A stretch of 64,000 bases of DNA from JAFEBO01 sp044221315. GTDB taxonomy: Bacteria > Planctomycetota > Phycisphaerae > Phycisphaerales > UBA1924. The position numbers were made by a program, and so were the translations under genes. The notes below the pieces were generated by a model. The model saw only the letters and a program-made list of their open reading frames with translations, searched no databases and was not told where the DNA came from. Shown here in pieces: positions 25,124 to 35,636 of this stretch (position 1 is the first letter of the stretch; each line of letters opens with the position of its first letter). The stretch lies in the NCBI GenBank assembly GCA_044221315.1, contig JBGAPK010000005.1, positions 124,001-188,000 on the forward strand. Direction: 5' to 3'.

Positions 25124-26761
25124 TTACACCTTCGGCCCCGCACCCCGCACCGCCTCCGGCATTTCAAACTGCTTGTCGTTCTCGCGGAAGCCCTTCGCCA
25201 ATTTCGCGGCCTGCTCGTCATACGCGCCGCCGTCTTTCCAGGTGTTCTTGGGCATCAGTACCTCGCTCGGCACGCCGGGCACGGCTTTGGGCACGTGCAG
25301 CCCGAAGACCGGATCGGTCGCGTACTCGGCCTTGGCGAGTGAGCCATCGAGAATGGCGGTGACGAACGCTCTCGTGTACGCGAGCTTGAACCGATGGCCC
25401 GCGCCGTACGGGCCCCCGGTCCAGCCGGTGTTGAGAAGCCAGACGTTGGCGCCGTGCTTCTTGATGTTCTCGGCGAGTTGCTTCGCGTAGGACACGGGCG
25501 GGCGGGGCAGGAAGACGCCTCCAAAGCACGGGCTGAAGTTCGGCTGCGGCTCGGTCACGCCGGATTCCGTGCCGGCGAGCTTGCTGGTGTACCCGTTGAT
25601 GAAGTAGTACATCGCCTGCTCGGGCGTCAATTTGCTGACCGGCGGCATGACTCCGTAGGCGTCGGCCGTGAGGAAGATCACGTTCTTCGGGTTGCCGCAG
25701 ACGCTCGGGATGATGGCATTGTCGATGAAATCGACGGGGTAGGTGACGCGGGTGTTCTCCGTCAGTTTCGCGCTGTCGTAATCCGGGATCCGCGTCACCG
25801 GATCGATGACCGTGTTTTCGAGCACGGATCCGAACTTGATCGCATTCCAGATCTGCGGCTCGCCCTCCTTCGAGAGCTTGATGCACTTCGCGTAGCAGCC
25901 GCCCTCGAAGTTGAATGCCCCGTTCGCGCTCCAGCCGTGCTCGTCATCGCCGATGAGTTTTCGGTTCGGGTCGGCGGAGAGCGTGGTCTTGCCGGTGCCG
26001 GAGAGGCCGAAGAAGAGGGCCGCGTTCTCGCCCTTCATGTCGGTGTTGCACGAGCAGTGCATCGGGAAGACGCCCACGTCGGGCATGTCGTAGTTCATGG
26101 CGTAGAAGAGGCTCTTCTTCATCTCGCCGGCGTATTCGGTCCCGATGATGACGACGAGCTTGCGCTCGAGGCTCTGGAGAATCAGCACCGGGCTCTTGAC
26201 GCCGAACTTTTCCATCTCCTCCTTGGTCAGGCGCCGGCGGCCGGCGTTGATGACGGTCCAATCGTGCGCGAAGTCCTTGATCTGCGCGCCCGCCGCCTTG
26301 CTGCCCTGGCGGATAAAGAGTGTCGAGCAGAAGAGCGAGTGCCACGCCTGCTCGGTGACCACACGCACGCCAAGGCGATACTTGGGATCGGCGCCGACGA
26401 AGCCTTCAAAGACATACAGGTGCGGCCGGGTGTTCAGGTGATCGACGGCGATCTTGAGTGCCGCGTCGAAGTTGGCCGGCGTGAACGGCTTGTTCACCTT
26501 GCCCCACCAGATGTTGTTGTGGATGCCCGGGGTGTCTTCGAGGTACTTGTCGGCCGGGCTGCGCCCGGTGCGGTCGCCGGTGTTGCAGACGAGAGCGCCG
26601 TTGGCCGCGAGTGTTCCTTCGCCGGCAGCAACGGCACGCTGCACGAGTTCGGCGGGGCAGAGATTGAAGCTGGTCTTGTGCGGTGCCAGGTCGAGCTTGT
26701 TCAAATAGCTTGTCGACGGAGAGACTTTCGAGGGAGCGGTGGTGGGGGTGGGAGTGGCCAA
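25124..26761 (-). CDS. pckA: Phosphoenolpyruvate carboxykinase (ATP)
   Basis: A 545-residue enzyme of family-typical length that converts oxaloacetate and ATP to phosphoenolpyruvate, the entry step of gluconeogenesis. The kinase-1a P-loop is at about 252-260 (GLSGTGKTT), followed by LSADPNRKLIGDDEHGW with the metal-binding residues; the substrate-binding TGDRTGRSP lies at 61-69 and the C-terminal NTGWTGGPYG is also conserved. The start is a TTG (26759-26761), preceded by a GGAGGA site about 8 nt upstream; no ATG is close. It is convergent with tpiA, another gluconeogenic gene, across a 201-bp gap in which I see no clear terminator. Confidence 0.97.
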   Translation of the reverse strand: MATPTPTTAPSKVSPSTSYLNKLDLAPHKTSFNLCPAELVQRAVAAGEGTLAANGALVCNTGDRTGRSPADKYLEDTPGIHNNIWWGKVNKPFTPANFDAALKIAVDHLNTRPHLYVFEGFVGADPKYRLGVRVVTEQAWHSLFCSTLFIRQGSKAAGAQIKDFAHDWTVINAGRRRLTKEEMEKFGVKSPVLILQSLERKLVVIIGTEYAGEMKKSLFYAMNYDMPDVGVFPMHCSCNTDMKGENAALFFGLSGTGKTTLSADPNRKLIGDDEHGWSANGAFNFEGGCYAKCIKLSKEGEPQIWNAIKFGSVLENTVIDPVTRIPDYDSAKLTENTRVTYPVDFIDNAIIPSVCGNPKNVIFLTADAYGVMPPVSKLTPEQAMYYFINGYTSKLAGTESGVTEPQPNFSPCFGGVFLPRPPVSYAKQLAENIKKHGANVWLLNTGWTGGPYGAGHRFKLAYTRAFVTAILDGSLAKAEYATDPVFGLHVPKAVPGVPSEVLMPKNTWKDGGAYDEQAAKLAKGFRENDKQFEMPEAVRGAGPKV

Positions 26762-26956
26762 GATGGAATCCTCCGTATGACTTCAGGTGAGCGCCGATGA
26801 AAGCGTTACATCTCGCGATTTTCGGCCTCCGCGCGACCCCGGGCTTGATTCAGGGGGTAACGAAGAGCCTAGCCACAAAGGTGCAAAAAGGCGAGATGAG
26901 TTCGGTTGCGGTCAGGCTTGTCCCTGTTTGGGTCCATTTGAGAATGAGTCGCGTTT

Positions 26957-28063
26957 TCATGGCTCAAGATTGCCAGATGGCGGCGTCTTGTCTGGCCGGG
27001 ATTCGTTGCTTTGGCCCACGAGCGCCACATCGGGGTCGACCGGCAGATCATCGAATTCGTCGATCGGAGCCACCTTGGCCCGGCGGGCCGCGAGGTGTTG
27101 CGTGATGAGCATCGCCGCGGCACCTCCGACTGCGATCAATCCCGTCGCCCATTGGCCCGCCGTGAGGTGCTCGTCGTCGGGAAAAAGCATCGGCGCCACG
27201 ATCGAGACCGTGATCGGCTGTAACTGAACCACGCCCGCTGAAACCGCGAGCCCCAGCGCCTGGATGCTCTTGAAGTACGCCGTGTGTCCGATGCCGATCC
27301 CGATCACGGCGGACAGAAACAGCAGCACGAGCTGCGGACCGGCGAGATGGGTCACGCCCATGCCGAAATCGTGTGCGTTGGTGTGCACATCGCGTGCGAA
27401 TGGGATCATGACGAGGATCATGAGCATCGCCGTGTACTGACTCACAGCGCTGAACGCAAGCAGCGGGTTCATACCGTGCATCGAGGCCCGCACCGCCAGC
27501 GCATATGCCGCGTAGAGCAGGCCCGAGGCGATCGACAACCCGACTCCCAGCGCCGTGCCTCCGCCGAGCCCCCCCGGCTTGAGCCAGACCGTGAGCATCG
27601 TCCCCGCAACCACCATGAGAATGCCCGCGATGAACCCGGGTTTGCGGATGACCTTGCGCTCGGCCGGGAAGAGCATCGCGGCACCGAACGTGACGAAGAC
27701 GATCTGGAGACGCAGGCTGAAGGTCATCAGCCCGGGCTCGACGTAGTACGGCGCGAGCCCAAAGCAGATTTGTGCGGCCGTATTGAAAAGGCTCGGCCAG
27801 ACCGCGGCACGCCACAGTCCCTTCGGAATGTCGCCCCGTCGCGAAGCCAAGACCAGCAGCGGCAACCACAGCAGCGCGGAGAAGCCATAACGCCACCCGT
27901 TCGCGCTCCACCCGTCGATCTCGTGACGGAAATGCCGCAGGAAGAGCGGGATCGTCGTCCAGCAGGCGAGCGAGGTCAGCACGAGCGCAACGCCGAACCC
28001 AGCTCCGACCGGGGCGTAGGCTGTGCCGGACCCCGACTTTGCTGCTGCAACCACGCGGCTCAC
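26957..28063 (-). CDS. EamA-family (DMT superfamily) transporter
   Basis: A 368-residue membrane protein with about ten hydrophobic segments in two halves, as in drug/metabolite transporters: VALVLTSLACWTTIPLFLRH and YGFSALLWLPLLVLAS in the first half, VLLFLSAVIGIGIGHTAYF and a final GLIAVGGAAAMLITQHLA in the second. EamA proteins export amino acids, nucleobases or other small metabolites, and the substrate cannot be read from sequence. The start is GTG. A hydrophilic tail of about 45 residues with Asp/Pro (FDDLPVDPDVALV) follows the last helix. It lies 51 bp after the P-loop kinase gene on the same strand and could be part of that operon. Confidence 0.85.
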   Translation of the reverse strand: MSRVVAAAKSGSGTAYAPVGAGFGVALVLTSLACWTTIPLFLRHFRHEIDGWSANGWRYGFSALLWLPLLVLASRRGDIPKGLWRAAVWPSLFNTAAQICFGLAPYYVEPGLMTFSLRLQIVFVTFGAAMLFPAERKVIRKPGFIAGILMVVAGTMLTVWLKPGGLGGGTALGVGLSIASGLLYAAYALAVRASMHGMNPLLAFSAVSQYTAMLMILVMIPFARDVHTNAHDFGMGVTHLAGPQLVLLFLSAVIGIGIGHTAYFKSIQALGLAVSAGVVQLQPITVSIVAPMLFPDDEHLTAGQWATGLIAVGGAAAMLITQHLAARRAKVAPIDEFDDLPVDPDVALVGQSNESRPDKTPPSGNLEP

Positions 28064-28114
28064 ACGCCAGAGTAGGGAGAAACCGCGCGGACTGTTCGTG
28101 GAATCGAACGCGGA

Positions 28115-28741
28115 TCAGGCCTTCGGCACTCCGATTTCGTTGCGAACGACAAAGTGCGCCCGCGCCCGATAGACCGGCTCGAAGCGTGCAAACGTCGGCT
28201 CCGCAACGGATTGAAAGAACTCGCGGGCAACTTCGACGCCCCAGCCACGCTGACCGGTGGTCTCCAGAAACTCCCAGCGGCTCCAGCGAACCGCCGCCGG
28301 CGCTTCCACGAAGACGCACAAGTCCAGGTGCGGCAGGATCGTCTCGTGAAGCGCGTGGATGCCCTCGACCACCACGAGAGAGGTGGGTGCCGCGTCGCGG
28401 TAGCCCGTCCGGCTGTGCGACTGGAACGACCAGATCGGCACGCGCGTCGCCCGACCGGAGCGAAGATCGGACAGGTTCTGTACGAGTAAGGCGCTGTCGG
28501 CAAGGCGAGGATCGTCGCGCTCGTCGTATCCGACTTTGTCGTAATCGGGCAGGTAATCGTCGGTTGCCAAATGACAGCCGCCGGGAGCGATGAGAGCGCG
28601 CGAGAGATGGGACTTGCCCGCTCCGACGGGGCCAGTGATTCCGATGACCGTCGTGCGGGTCGCCATGGCGCGTGCCCGACGCAGCAACTCGGCGGGCGCA
28701 GTCTCCCACGCGAGCAGGGTTGGTCCCTCGGGAGTGGTCAC
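28115..28741 (-). CDS. Uridine kinase-like P-loop phosphotransferase
   Basis: The GTG at 28741 starts 2 bp after the stop of the upstream Ser/Thr kinase and gives 208 residues; longer versions would overlap that gene. A Walker A motif, GPVGAGKS, is at residues 37-44, followed by LATDDYLPDYDKVGYDERDD, as in uridine kinase/phosphoribulokinase-type enzymes (DxFY and a YDxPD-like segment). Then come VVVEGIHAL and a C-terminal RAHFVVRNE. These enzymes phosphorylate nucleosides or related small alcohols. Uridine itself is only one option; pantothenate kinase- or phosphoribulokinase-like proteins share the fold. The tight coupling suggests cotranslation with the kinase gene. Confidence 0.75.
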   Translation of the reverse strand: MTTPEGPTLLAWETAPAELLRRARAMATRTTVIGITGPVGAGKSHLSRALIAPGGCHLATDDYLPDYDKVGYDERDDPRLADSALLVQNLSDLRSGRATRVPIWSFQSHSRTGYRDAAPTSLVVVEGIHALHETILPHLDLCVFVEAPAAVRWSRWEFLETTGQRGWGVEVAREFFQSVAEPTFARFEPVYRARAHFVVRNEIGVPKA

Positions 28742-28743
28742 GG

Positions 28744-31641
28744 CTAGCGATCCTCCGTCGAGTTCGCGCCAGCGGCCGCAGGCTTGCGTTCGCTCGCACG
28801 GGAGTTCGCCCCCGCGGCCAGAGCGCGGTACTTCTCGGCGTTCTTCGCGTCCTTTGCCCGGTCGTAATACCACGCCAGGCGCAGGTATGCGCCGCGGATG
28901 GTCGCGGGAGAAGCGCCGCGCTTGCCCGCCAGGAACTCCGCCGATTCCTCCATCATCCGCAAGCCCTCGTCCTTCTTTCCAGTCGCGGCGAGAGCGCTGC
29001 CGAGCACGCCTTTGGATTCGGCGATCATCCAGCTGTCGGGCGTGGCCGCGCCGGTGCGGATCGCCAGAGCCTCCCGGGCCAGCTCGACTGCCTCGTCTGT
29101 CTTGCCTTCGCGGACCAGTGCCGCGGCCAGCGCCGCCTTCGCCCCGGCGCCCTGCGTGTTGCCCTTGCCGTAGAGCTCCTCGTATCTCCGGACCGATTCA
29201 CGAAGCGCGGCCTCGGCTCCCGGCAGATCGCCCGCCTCGATCCGGACTTCCCCGAGGCCCAGCAGCAGCTTCGGCAGCATGCCGGCGTTGGGAATCGGGT
29301 CTCGGCGGGCCTGCGATTCGGCGAGTTCGAACTGCTCTTTGGCGCCCGGCAAATCTCCCAAGGCATCGAGCGCAAGCCCGAGATTCATCCGCGCGAAAAC
29401 CGTGTCGTGATGCTCCTTCCCCAGCGATTGCTCGCACATCGAGAGCGATTCACGGAAGAGCGGCAGCGCCTTCTCCGCTTCGCCCATATCCACATAGAGC
29501 GTGGCGAGGTTGTTGAGCGACGTCGCCAGCTGCGGGTGTGGCGCCTCAAAGAACTTCCGCTGCATCTCCAGAGACTCGATGAATAGCCTTTCGGCTTCGT
29601 CGTGTTTGCCTTTGTCCTGCAGCACCGTCGCCAGGCTCGAGAGCGTTCGCGCGATGCTCGGGCTGCTCGGGCCCTCTGCCTTGCGGAGCACCTCGAGTGC
29701 CTCACGCTGGAGCGCCTCGGCCTCGTCGAGCCGGCCCCGGTTGCTCTTGCAGAGGGCCTGATTGCCCAGGTTCTGCCCGATCAGCGTCGGAATGGCGGGG
29801 TCGGTCGATTCGGGGACGGAACGCAGTATCGCGAGCGCTTCGGCCCAGAGCGCCTCCGCCTCGTCGAGCCGATTGGTCCGGCGGAGCAGCGCGGCGAGAT
29901 TGTTCTTCGACACGGCGAGGTTGAGCGGCTGGCTCGCCCTGAGCTCACTCAGGATGGCGACGACCTCCCGGTAGAGCTTCTCCGCCTCCTCGTACTTGCC
30001 CTCTTCATCCAGCAGATAGGCGAGGCTGTTCACCGACTCGGCGATGCCGAAACTTCCGGCGCTCATCGTCGCGCGCCGCAGTTCCACGTTCTTGCGGATC
30101 TGCTTTTCCGCTTCGGGCAGCAGGCCCAGGCTCAGGTAGGCATCACCCAGAGTCTGACGCACCTCAGCCTCGACCAGAGGCTGGTCCTTGAGCGAGCCGC
30201 CGTCGAGTCCTGCCGCGGCGTGATCGATCACGGATCGCACGGTCATGTCGCGAGTCGCGCCCTTCTCCGGATCGCCGGCCGCGATCATTTCCTGCAGAAA
30301 CTTCCGGACGGAAGACGATGTCGTCGCCTCTCGTTCCGCATCGGCTTTCGCCTTGTTCGCCGCGATCGCGGACTGCTCGCTTTTCTCTCGTTCGCGGACG
30401 GCCATATCGCGCTGATCGCGGGCTTGAATCAGGCCGTAGCTCGCCAATGCCAGGCCCGCCACGAGCGCCAGAAGCACAGCGCCCGCCGCGCCGAGCGCGA
30501 GCCGATGCCGCCGCGCAAACTTCCCGGCGCGATAGATCGTGCTCGGCGGCCCTGCCAGCACCGGCTGCCCGGAACGCGATCGCTCCAGATCAAGCGCCAG
30601 GTCGTGGACCGAGACGTACCGACGCTCGCGGTCCTTCTCGAGACACTTCAGGAGAATCCAGTCAAGATCGCCCCGCAGCGCCCGCATGAGCGACGCCGGC
30701 CGATCGTGCCGCAGCTGCGCGAAGTTGGCCGATCCCGCGACGTCCGCGTACCGGGCCGACGGTCGCACCGGATCCTGCTCGCGGAGCAACCGGAGCATGT
30801 CGAGCGCGGCACCGCGCCCCGGCGGCTCGATGGGAAGGCGCCCGGTGAGCAACTCGTACAGCGTGACGCCGATCGAATACACGTCCGAGCGCACGTCCGC
30901 GTCCACGCCCGCCGTGGAAGCCTGCTCCGGGCTCATGTACTCGGGCGTGCCCAGGAAGTGTCCTTCGAGTGTTTGTGCGCGGCTCATCCCCGGCGCCGTC
31001 ACCTTTGCGATCCCAAAGTCAATGATCCGCACGCGGGCCGCGGCGTCCGGGCGATCGGACTCGCGCTGCACCAGGATGTTCGACGGCTTGATATCGCGAT
31101 GGATGATCCCCCGCTGGTGCGCGTGCTGCACGGCGTCGCAGGTCGCGATCATCAGGCGCACGCGCTCGTCGAGTGTCAGACGCCCGTCATCGCAGAATCG
31201 CGTGATCGGCACCCCGGGCACGAGTTCCATCGCAAAGTACGGTCGCCCCGCGTTGGTGACCCCCGCGTCGAGGATTTTCGCGATCCCCGGGTGATCGAGG
31301 AGCGCGAGCGCCTGACGTTCTCCCTCGAAGCGCACGATGATCTCTTGCGTGTCCATCCCCGGCTTGAGGACCTTGAGCGCCACCGTGCGCCGGATCGGGT
31401 GCGACTGCTCCGCCTCGTAGACGACCCCGAAACCTCCCTCGCCTATCACGCGACGGATACGGAACGGCCCGACGTCGTCGCCCGGCGCGAGCCACCCCGT
31501 ATGAAGAACCCTCGGCGAAGCCGCCTGGTCGAGCGTCGGGGCTTCCGGCGAGACAGCGTCGGTGCTGCCGGGCGGCGTGGCACCCGCTTTCCGGGTCGGA
31601 TCGTCGCGAAAACCAATCTCGCCTTCTTCAGGCCCGGGCAT
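28744..31641 (-). CDS. Membrane Ser/Thr protein kinase with TPR-rich C-terminal domain
   Basis: A 965-residue protein. The N-terminal kinase domain (about 60-355) has IGEGGFGVVYEAE, the ATP-lysine K90 in TVALKVLK, the catalytic IIHRDIKPSNIL (D183), IDFGIAK (208-212) and GTPEYMSPEQ. One membrane helix follows at 381-404 (LALGAAGAVLLALVAGLALA). About residues 410-945 are helical tetratricopeptide-type repeats (GLLPEAEKQIRKNVELRRAT, NNLATLYVDMGEAEKALPLF), probably extracytoplasmic and used for protein-protein contacts. This layout is common in planctomycetes. It lies 18 bp after the methyltransferase and 2 bp before the P-loop kinase gene, so the three are probably one operon. Confidence 0.93.
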   Translation of the reverse strand: MPGPEEGEIGFRDDPTRKAGATPPGSTDAVSPEAPTLDQAASPRVLHTGWLAPGDDVGPFRIRRVIGEGGFGVVYEAEQSHPIRRTVALKVLKPGMDTQEIIVRFEGERQALALLDHPGIAKILDAGVTNAGRPYFAMELVPGVPITRFCDDGRLTLDERVRLMIATCDAVQHAHQRGIIHRDIKPSNILVQRESDRPDAAARVRIIDFGIAKVTAPGMSRAQTLEGHFLGTPEYMSPEQASTAGVDADVRSDVYSIGVTLYELLTGRLPIEPPGRGAALDMLRLLREQDPVRPSARYADVAGSANFAQLRHDRPASLMRALRGDLDWILLKCLEKDRERRYVSVHDLALDLERSRSGQPVLAGPPSTIYRAGKFARRHRLALGAAGAVLLALVAGLALASYGLIQARDQRDMAVREREKSEQSAIAANKAKADAEREATTSSSVRKFLQEMIAAGDPEKGATRDMTVRSVIDHAAAGLDGGSLKDQPLVEAEVRQTLGDAYLSLGLLPEAEKQIRKNVELRRATMSAGSFGIAESVNSLAYLLDEEGKYEEAEKLYREVVAILSELRASQPLNLAVSKNNLAALLRRTNRLDEAEALWAEALAILRSVPESTDPAIPTLIGQNLGNQALCKSNRGRLDEAEALQREALEVLRKAEGPSSPSIARTLSSLATVLQDKGKHDEAERLFIESLEMQRKFFEAPHPQLATSLNNLATLYVDMGEAEKALPLFRESLSMCEQSLGKEHHDTVFARMNLGLALDALGDLPGAKEQFELAESQARRDPIPNAGMLPKLLLGLGEVRIEAGDLPGAEAALRESVRRYEELYGKGNTQGAGAKAALAAALVREGKTDEAVELAREALAIRTGAATPDSWMIAESKGVLGSALAATGKKDEGLRMMEESAEFLAGKRGASPATIRGAYLRLAWYYDRAKDAKNAEKYRALAAGANSRASERKPAAAGANSTEDR

Positions 31642-31659
31642 AGGCCAAGGGTATCTCTG

Positions 31660-32511
31660 CTACTTCCGGGCGCGGCGCACCAGCCAGCACGCGGGGCGAA
31701 TCGGGCCGGACAACTCGGCGATTGCCCCGCGCTGGCGACGCAAACACTCCCGAAGGACACCGGCGTGGCGAATGTCGCCTTTCACAATGGCGCGGGCCGC
31801 ACGCGCGAGCAGCCGGTATGCCGCGCGATCGCGACGAATCACCTCCCGACCCGACCAGATTCGCCACCTCTCGACTCGGTCGCCGGCCCGTTCGATAACC
31901 GAAGCGACGTCATCCGCGGATGGAAACGGCGATTCATCGCCGGATCGAACCACGCGGACCGCATCGTCGAACACATAAACCCCGCCGGGCTTTGTCAGCC
32001 GGCGAGCGATCGGAATGGCGCGCTCGTACGGCAACACATTGAGCACCAGCACCGCGTCGAATCGCTGCCGCGACCGGGCGACGCTCTCGATGAGCCCGGT
32101 TCGGAACACGCACCGATCCGAGAGGCAGAACCGAACCGCAAGTTCGCGGCAAGATCCCACGAACTCGTCGAACGCATCGATCCCGAGAACCCGGCAATCA
32201 AGGGAGCGTGCCACAGCGACCGCCACGGCGCCCTTCCCGCAGCCAAGGTCCAGCACGTGCGAGCGAGCCCCGATTCCCGAGTCCCTCAGCCAGTGCACCA
32301 TCCGGCGGGGCACGCTTCCAAGCGCATCCAGCGGCCCGAAGAACTGCCCGAGAACAGGAAACGCGCTTTCCGGCACATCCAAGGAGCGTGCAACTGCCCT
32401 CCGAACCCCGGCGACTGAAATCGGTAGTCTCTTTGGCACGTCGTCAGCGTAGAGGAAGGGTCGGATCGACCGGGAGACTTCGGAGCCTGTCAGGATGGCA
32501 GACCCAATCAA
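31660..32511 (-). CDS. SAM-dependent class I methyltransferase
   Basis: A Rossmann-type methyltransferase with motif I at about 86-94 (VLDLGCGKG), acidic VLGIDAFDEF (motif II) and FDAVLVLNVLPYER (motif IV-like). The long form is 283 residues and begins at a TTG at 32511; a GTG at 32439 (VPKRLPISVAGV) is an equally plausible start and neither has a clear ribosome site. The substrate is unknown; the pattern resembles small-molecule methyltransferases more than RNA ones. It is upstream of the Ser/Thr kinase and P-loop kinase genes and is divergent from dnaK. Confidence 0.75.
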   Translation of the reverse strand: MIGSAILTGSEVSRSIRPFLYADDVPKRLPISVAGVRRAVARSLDVPESAFPVLGQFFGPLDALGSVPRRMVHWLRDSGIGARSHVLDLGCGKGAVAVAVARSLDCRVLGIDAFDEFVGSCRELAVRFCLSDRCVFRTGLIESVARSRQRFDAVLVLNVLPYERAIPIARRLTKPGGVYVFDDAVRVVRSGDESPFPSADDVASVIERAGDRVERWRIWSGREVIRRDRAAYRLLARAARAIVKGDIRHAGVLRECLRRQRGAIAELSGPIRPACWLVRRARK

Positions 32512-32601
32512 TTACAAAGGCCCGGGCGGCGGAAGGCCGACCCCTCATACCGTGGCCGAAGGGTTCACGATCGCCTCATCTGCCTTTGACAGACCGGGCC
32601 T

Positions 32602-32618
32602 TTGGCATGTGGCTTGCC
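32602..32618 (+). promoter_or_regulatory. Sigma-54-like promoter candidate for dnaK
   Basis: TTGGCATGTGGCTTGCC has the -24 GG (32604-32605) and -12 GC (32616-32617) with the 10-nt spacing of RpoN promoters (consensus TGGCAC-N5-TTGCA), placing a transcription start about 30 bp before the dnaK ATG. A TTGACA at 32586-32591 has no convincing -10. Sigma-54 control of dnaK would be unusual; a chance match is possible. Confidence 0.3.
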
Positions 32619-32662
32619 TCGTGTCTTGGGCTCGAAAGCGATAGAGAAAGGAAGGAGCAACT

Positions 32663-34612
<1,950 letters not shown>

Positions 34613-34638
34613 CGTTCGACAGACTCAGCAATTGACAT

Positions 34639-34664
34639 AGCCCCGGCAACTCGCCGGGGCTTTT
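34639..34664 (+). terminator. Rho-independent terminator downstream of dnaK
   Basis: A perfect 9-bp stem AGCCCCGGC/GCCGGGGCT around the loop AACTC continues into TTTT, 27 bp after the dnaK stop. The convergent ankyrin-like gene ends 12 bp further on, so the hairpin separates the two transcripts. Confidence 0.9.
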
Positions 34665-34676
34665 CATTGCCGATCG

Positions 34677-35504
34677 CTACGACCGGACGGCGAGCACCAC
34701 GTTCGGTCCCGCGGTGATCGAAAGGGCGGACGGGGTCTTCGAAAGCTCAAATTTGAACCGCGTCGTCGGCACGCCCGCCGGAAAAAACTCGTCGTTGCCG
34801 ACGGAGTGAATTCGCATCGATTCAGTCCCCCTTTGAAAGACCAGATTGCCCCGTGAATCTGTCTTGATCTCGAACCGTTCCGCGTCGGTGGGGCCGTACG
34901 AGTAAGTGCCCATGTACTTCTTCCGGGCTTCCTCGGAGATGGCTTCGACCGAAACACCAATCCCCGCATCATCCAGCGACTTCAGGTATTCAAACGTATC
35001 CGAAGCCTGTCCACCTCCGGCTTCGGCGTGCGCCAACAGCGTTATGGCGTGCGGCCCCAAAGTCCGCTGCACACCCGGTTGCGCCGTCACGAAGGCTCTC
35101 ACGACATCCGTGTAACCGAGCATGGCTGCGGCGAAGATGTCGATCCGAGCGCCGCGCTCGATCAAGAACTCCGCGATCGCACGCCGACCTGTGTGCGACG
35201 CCGCGCCCAGAGGCGATTCCCAATCCCCGAACCCCCAATCCCACCATGCGTTCACGAGCGCGGGGTGCATCCCCACCAATTCGCGGACCCGTTTCTCATC
35301 AAAGTGCGACTTGCCGACGACTTCGGCCGTGAGCTTGGGATCCACGTGCGGGAATCCGGGCCACGCGCTGCTCGTGTCGCCGGCGGGCGCCGGGCTTGCC
35401 CCAACCGGCGATGTGCCATCCGCCCGCGCGTGGATTCCCAGCATGGCGATCCCGCCGATCCCGCCGGCCGCCAGCACGTCGCGTCTCGTCCATGGATTCT
35501 GCAC
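34677..35504 (-). CDS. Tat-exported ankyrin repeat-like protein
   Basis: A 275-residue protein starting with a twin-arginine-type signal (PWTRRDVLAAGGIGGIAMLG), so it probably leaves the cytoplasm folded. About residues 80-180 form ankyrin-like helix pairs (WESPLGAASHTGRRAIAEFL, IERGARIDIFAAAMLGYTDV, VRAFVTAQPGVQRTLGPHA), a protein-binding scaffold. The C-terminal ~90 residues (GTYSYGPTDAERFEI ... VQRGTESMRIHSVG-like segment) form a separate beta-rich domain. No enzymatic motif is visible. Its stop lies 12 bp past the dnaK terminator; it is divergent from the ComB-like gene. Confidence 0.7.
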   Translation of the reverse strand: MQNPWTRRDVLAAGGIGGIAMLGIHARADGTSPVGASPAPAGDTSSAWPGFPHVDPKLTAEVVGKSHFDEKRVRELVGMHPALVNAWWDWGFGDWESPLGAASHTGRRAIAEFLIERGARIDIFAAAMLGYTDVVRAFVTAQPGVQRTLGPHAITLLAHAEAGGGQASDTFEYLKSLDDAGIGVSVEAISEEARKKYMGTYSYGPTDAERFEIKTDSRGNLVFQRGTESMRIHSVGNDEFFPAGVPTTRFKFELSKTPSALSITAGPNVVLAVRS

Positions 35505-35636
35505 TGTTGAACTCCGGTTGTCTTTTCCTCAGCACGTTGGACCCGCATGCCTGATACCGGTTCCATCATGGCGAGGTCGCTCTGTTTCGCGGATCGAATC
35601 AGAATTCGTCCCGGTCGTCCGCGTAACCTAGCCCCC

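Noticed and set aside
25394..26800. 468-codon open frame opposite pckA
   Set aside because: Antisense shadow of an unmistakable PEP carboxykinase; composition is typical of reverse-complement reading in high-GC DNA.
29602..32418. Very long open frame (938 codons) on the plus strand opposite the Ser/Thr kinase
   Set aside because: It has no signal peptide, motif or ribosome site, is rich in Arg/His/Pro, and is the antisense shadow of a well-supported kinase gene in GC-rich DNA.
32586..32591. TTGACA as a sigma-70 -35 element for dnaK
   Set aside because: No acceptable -10 hexamer at 16-18 bp.
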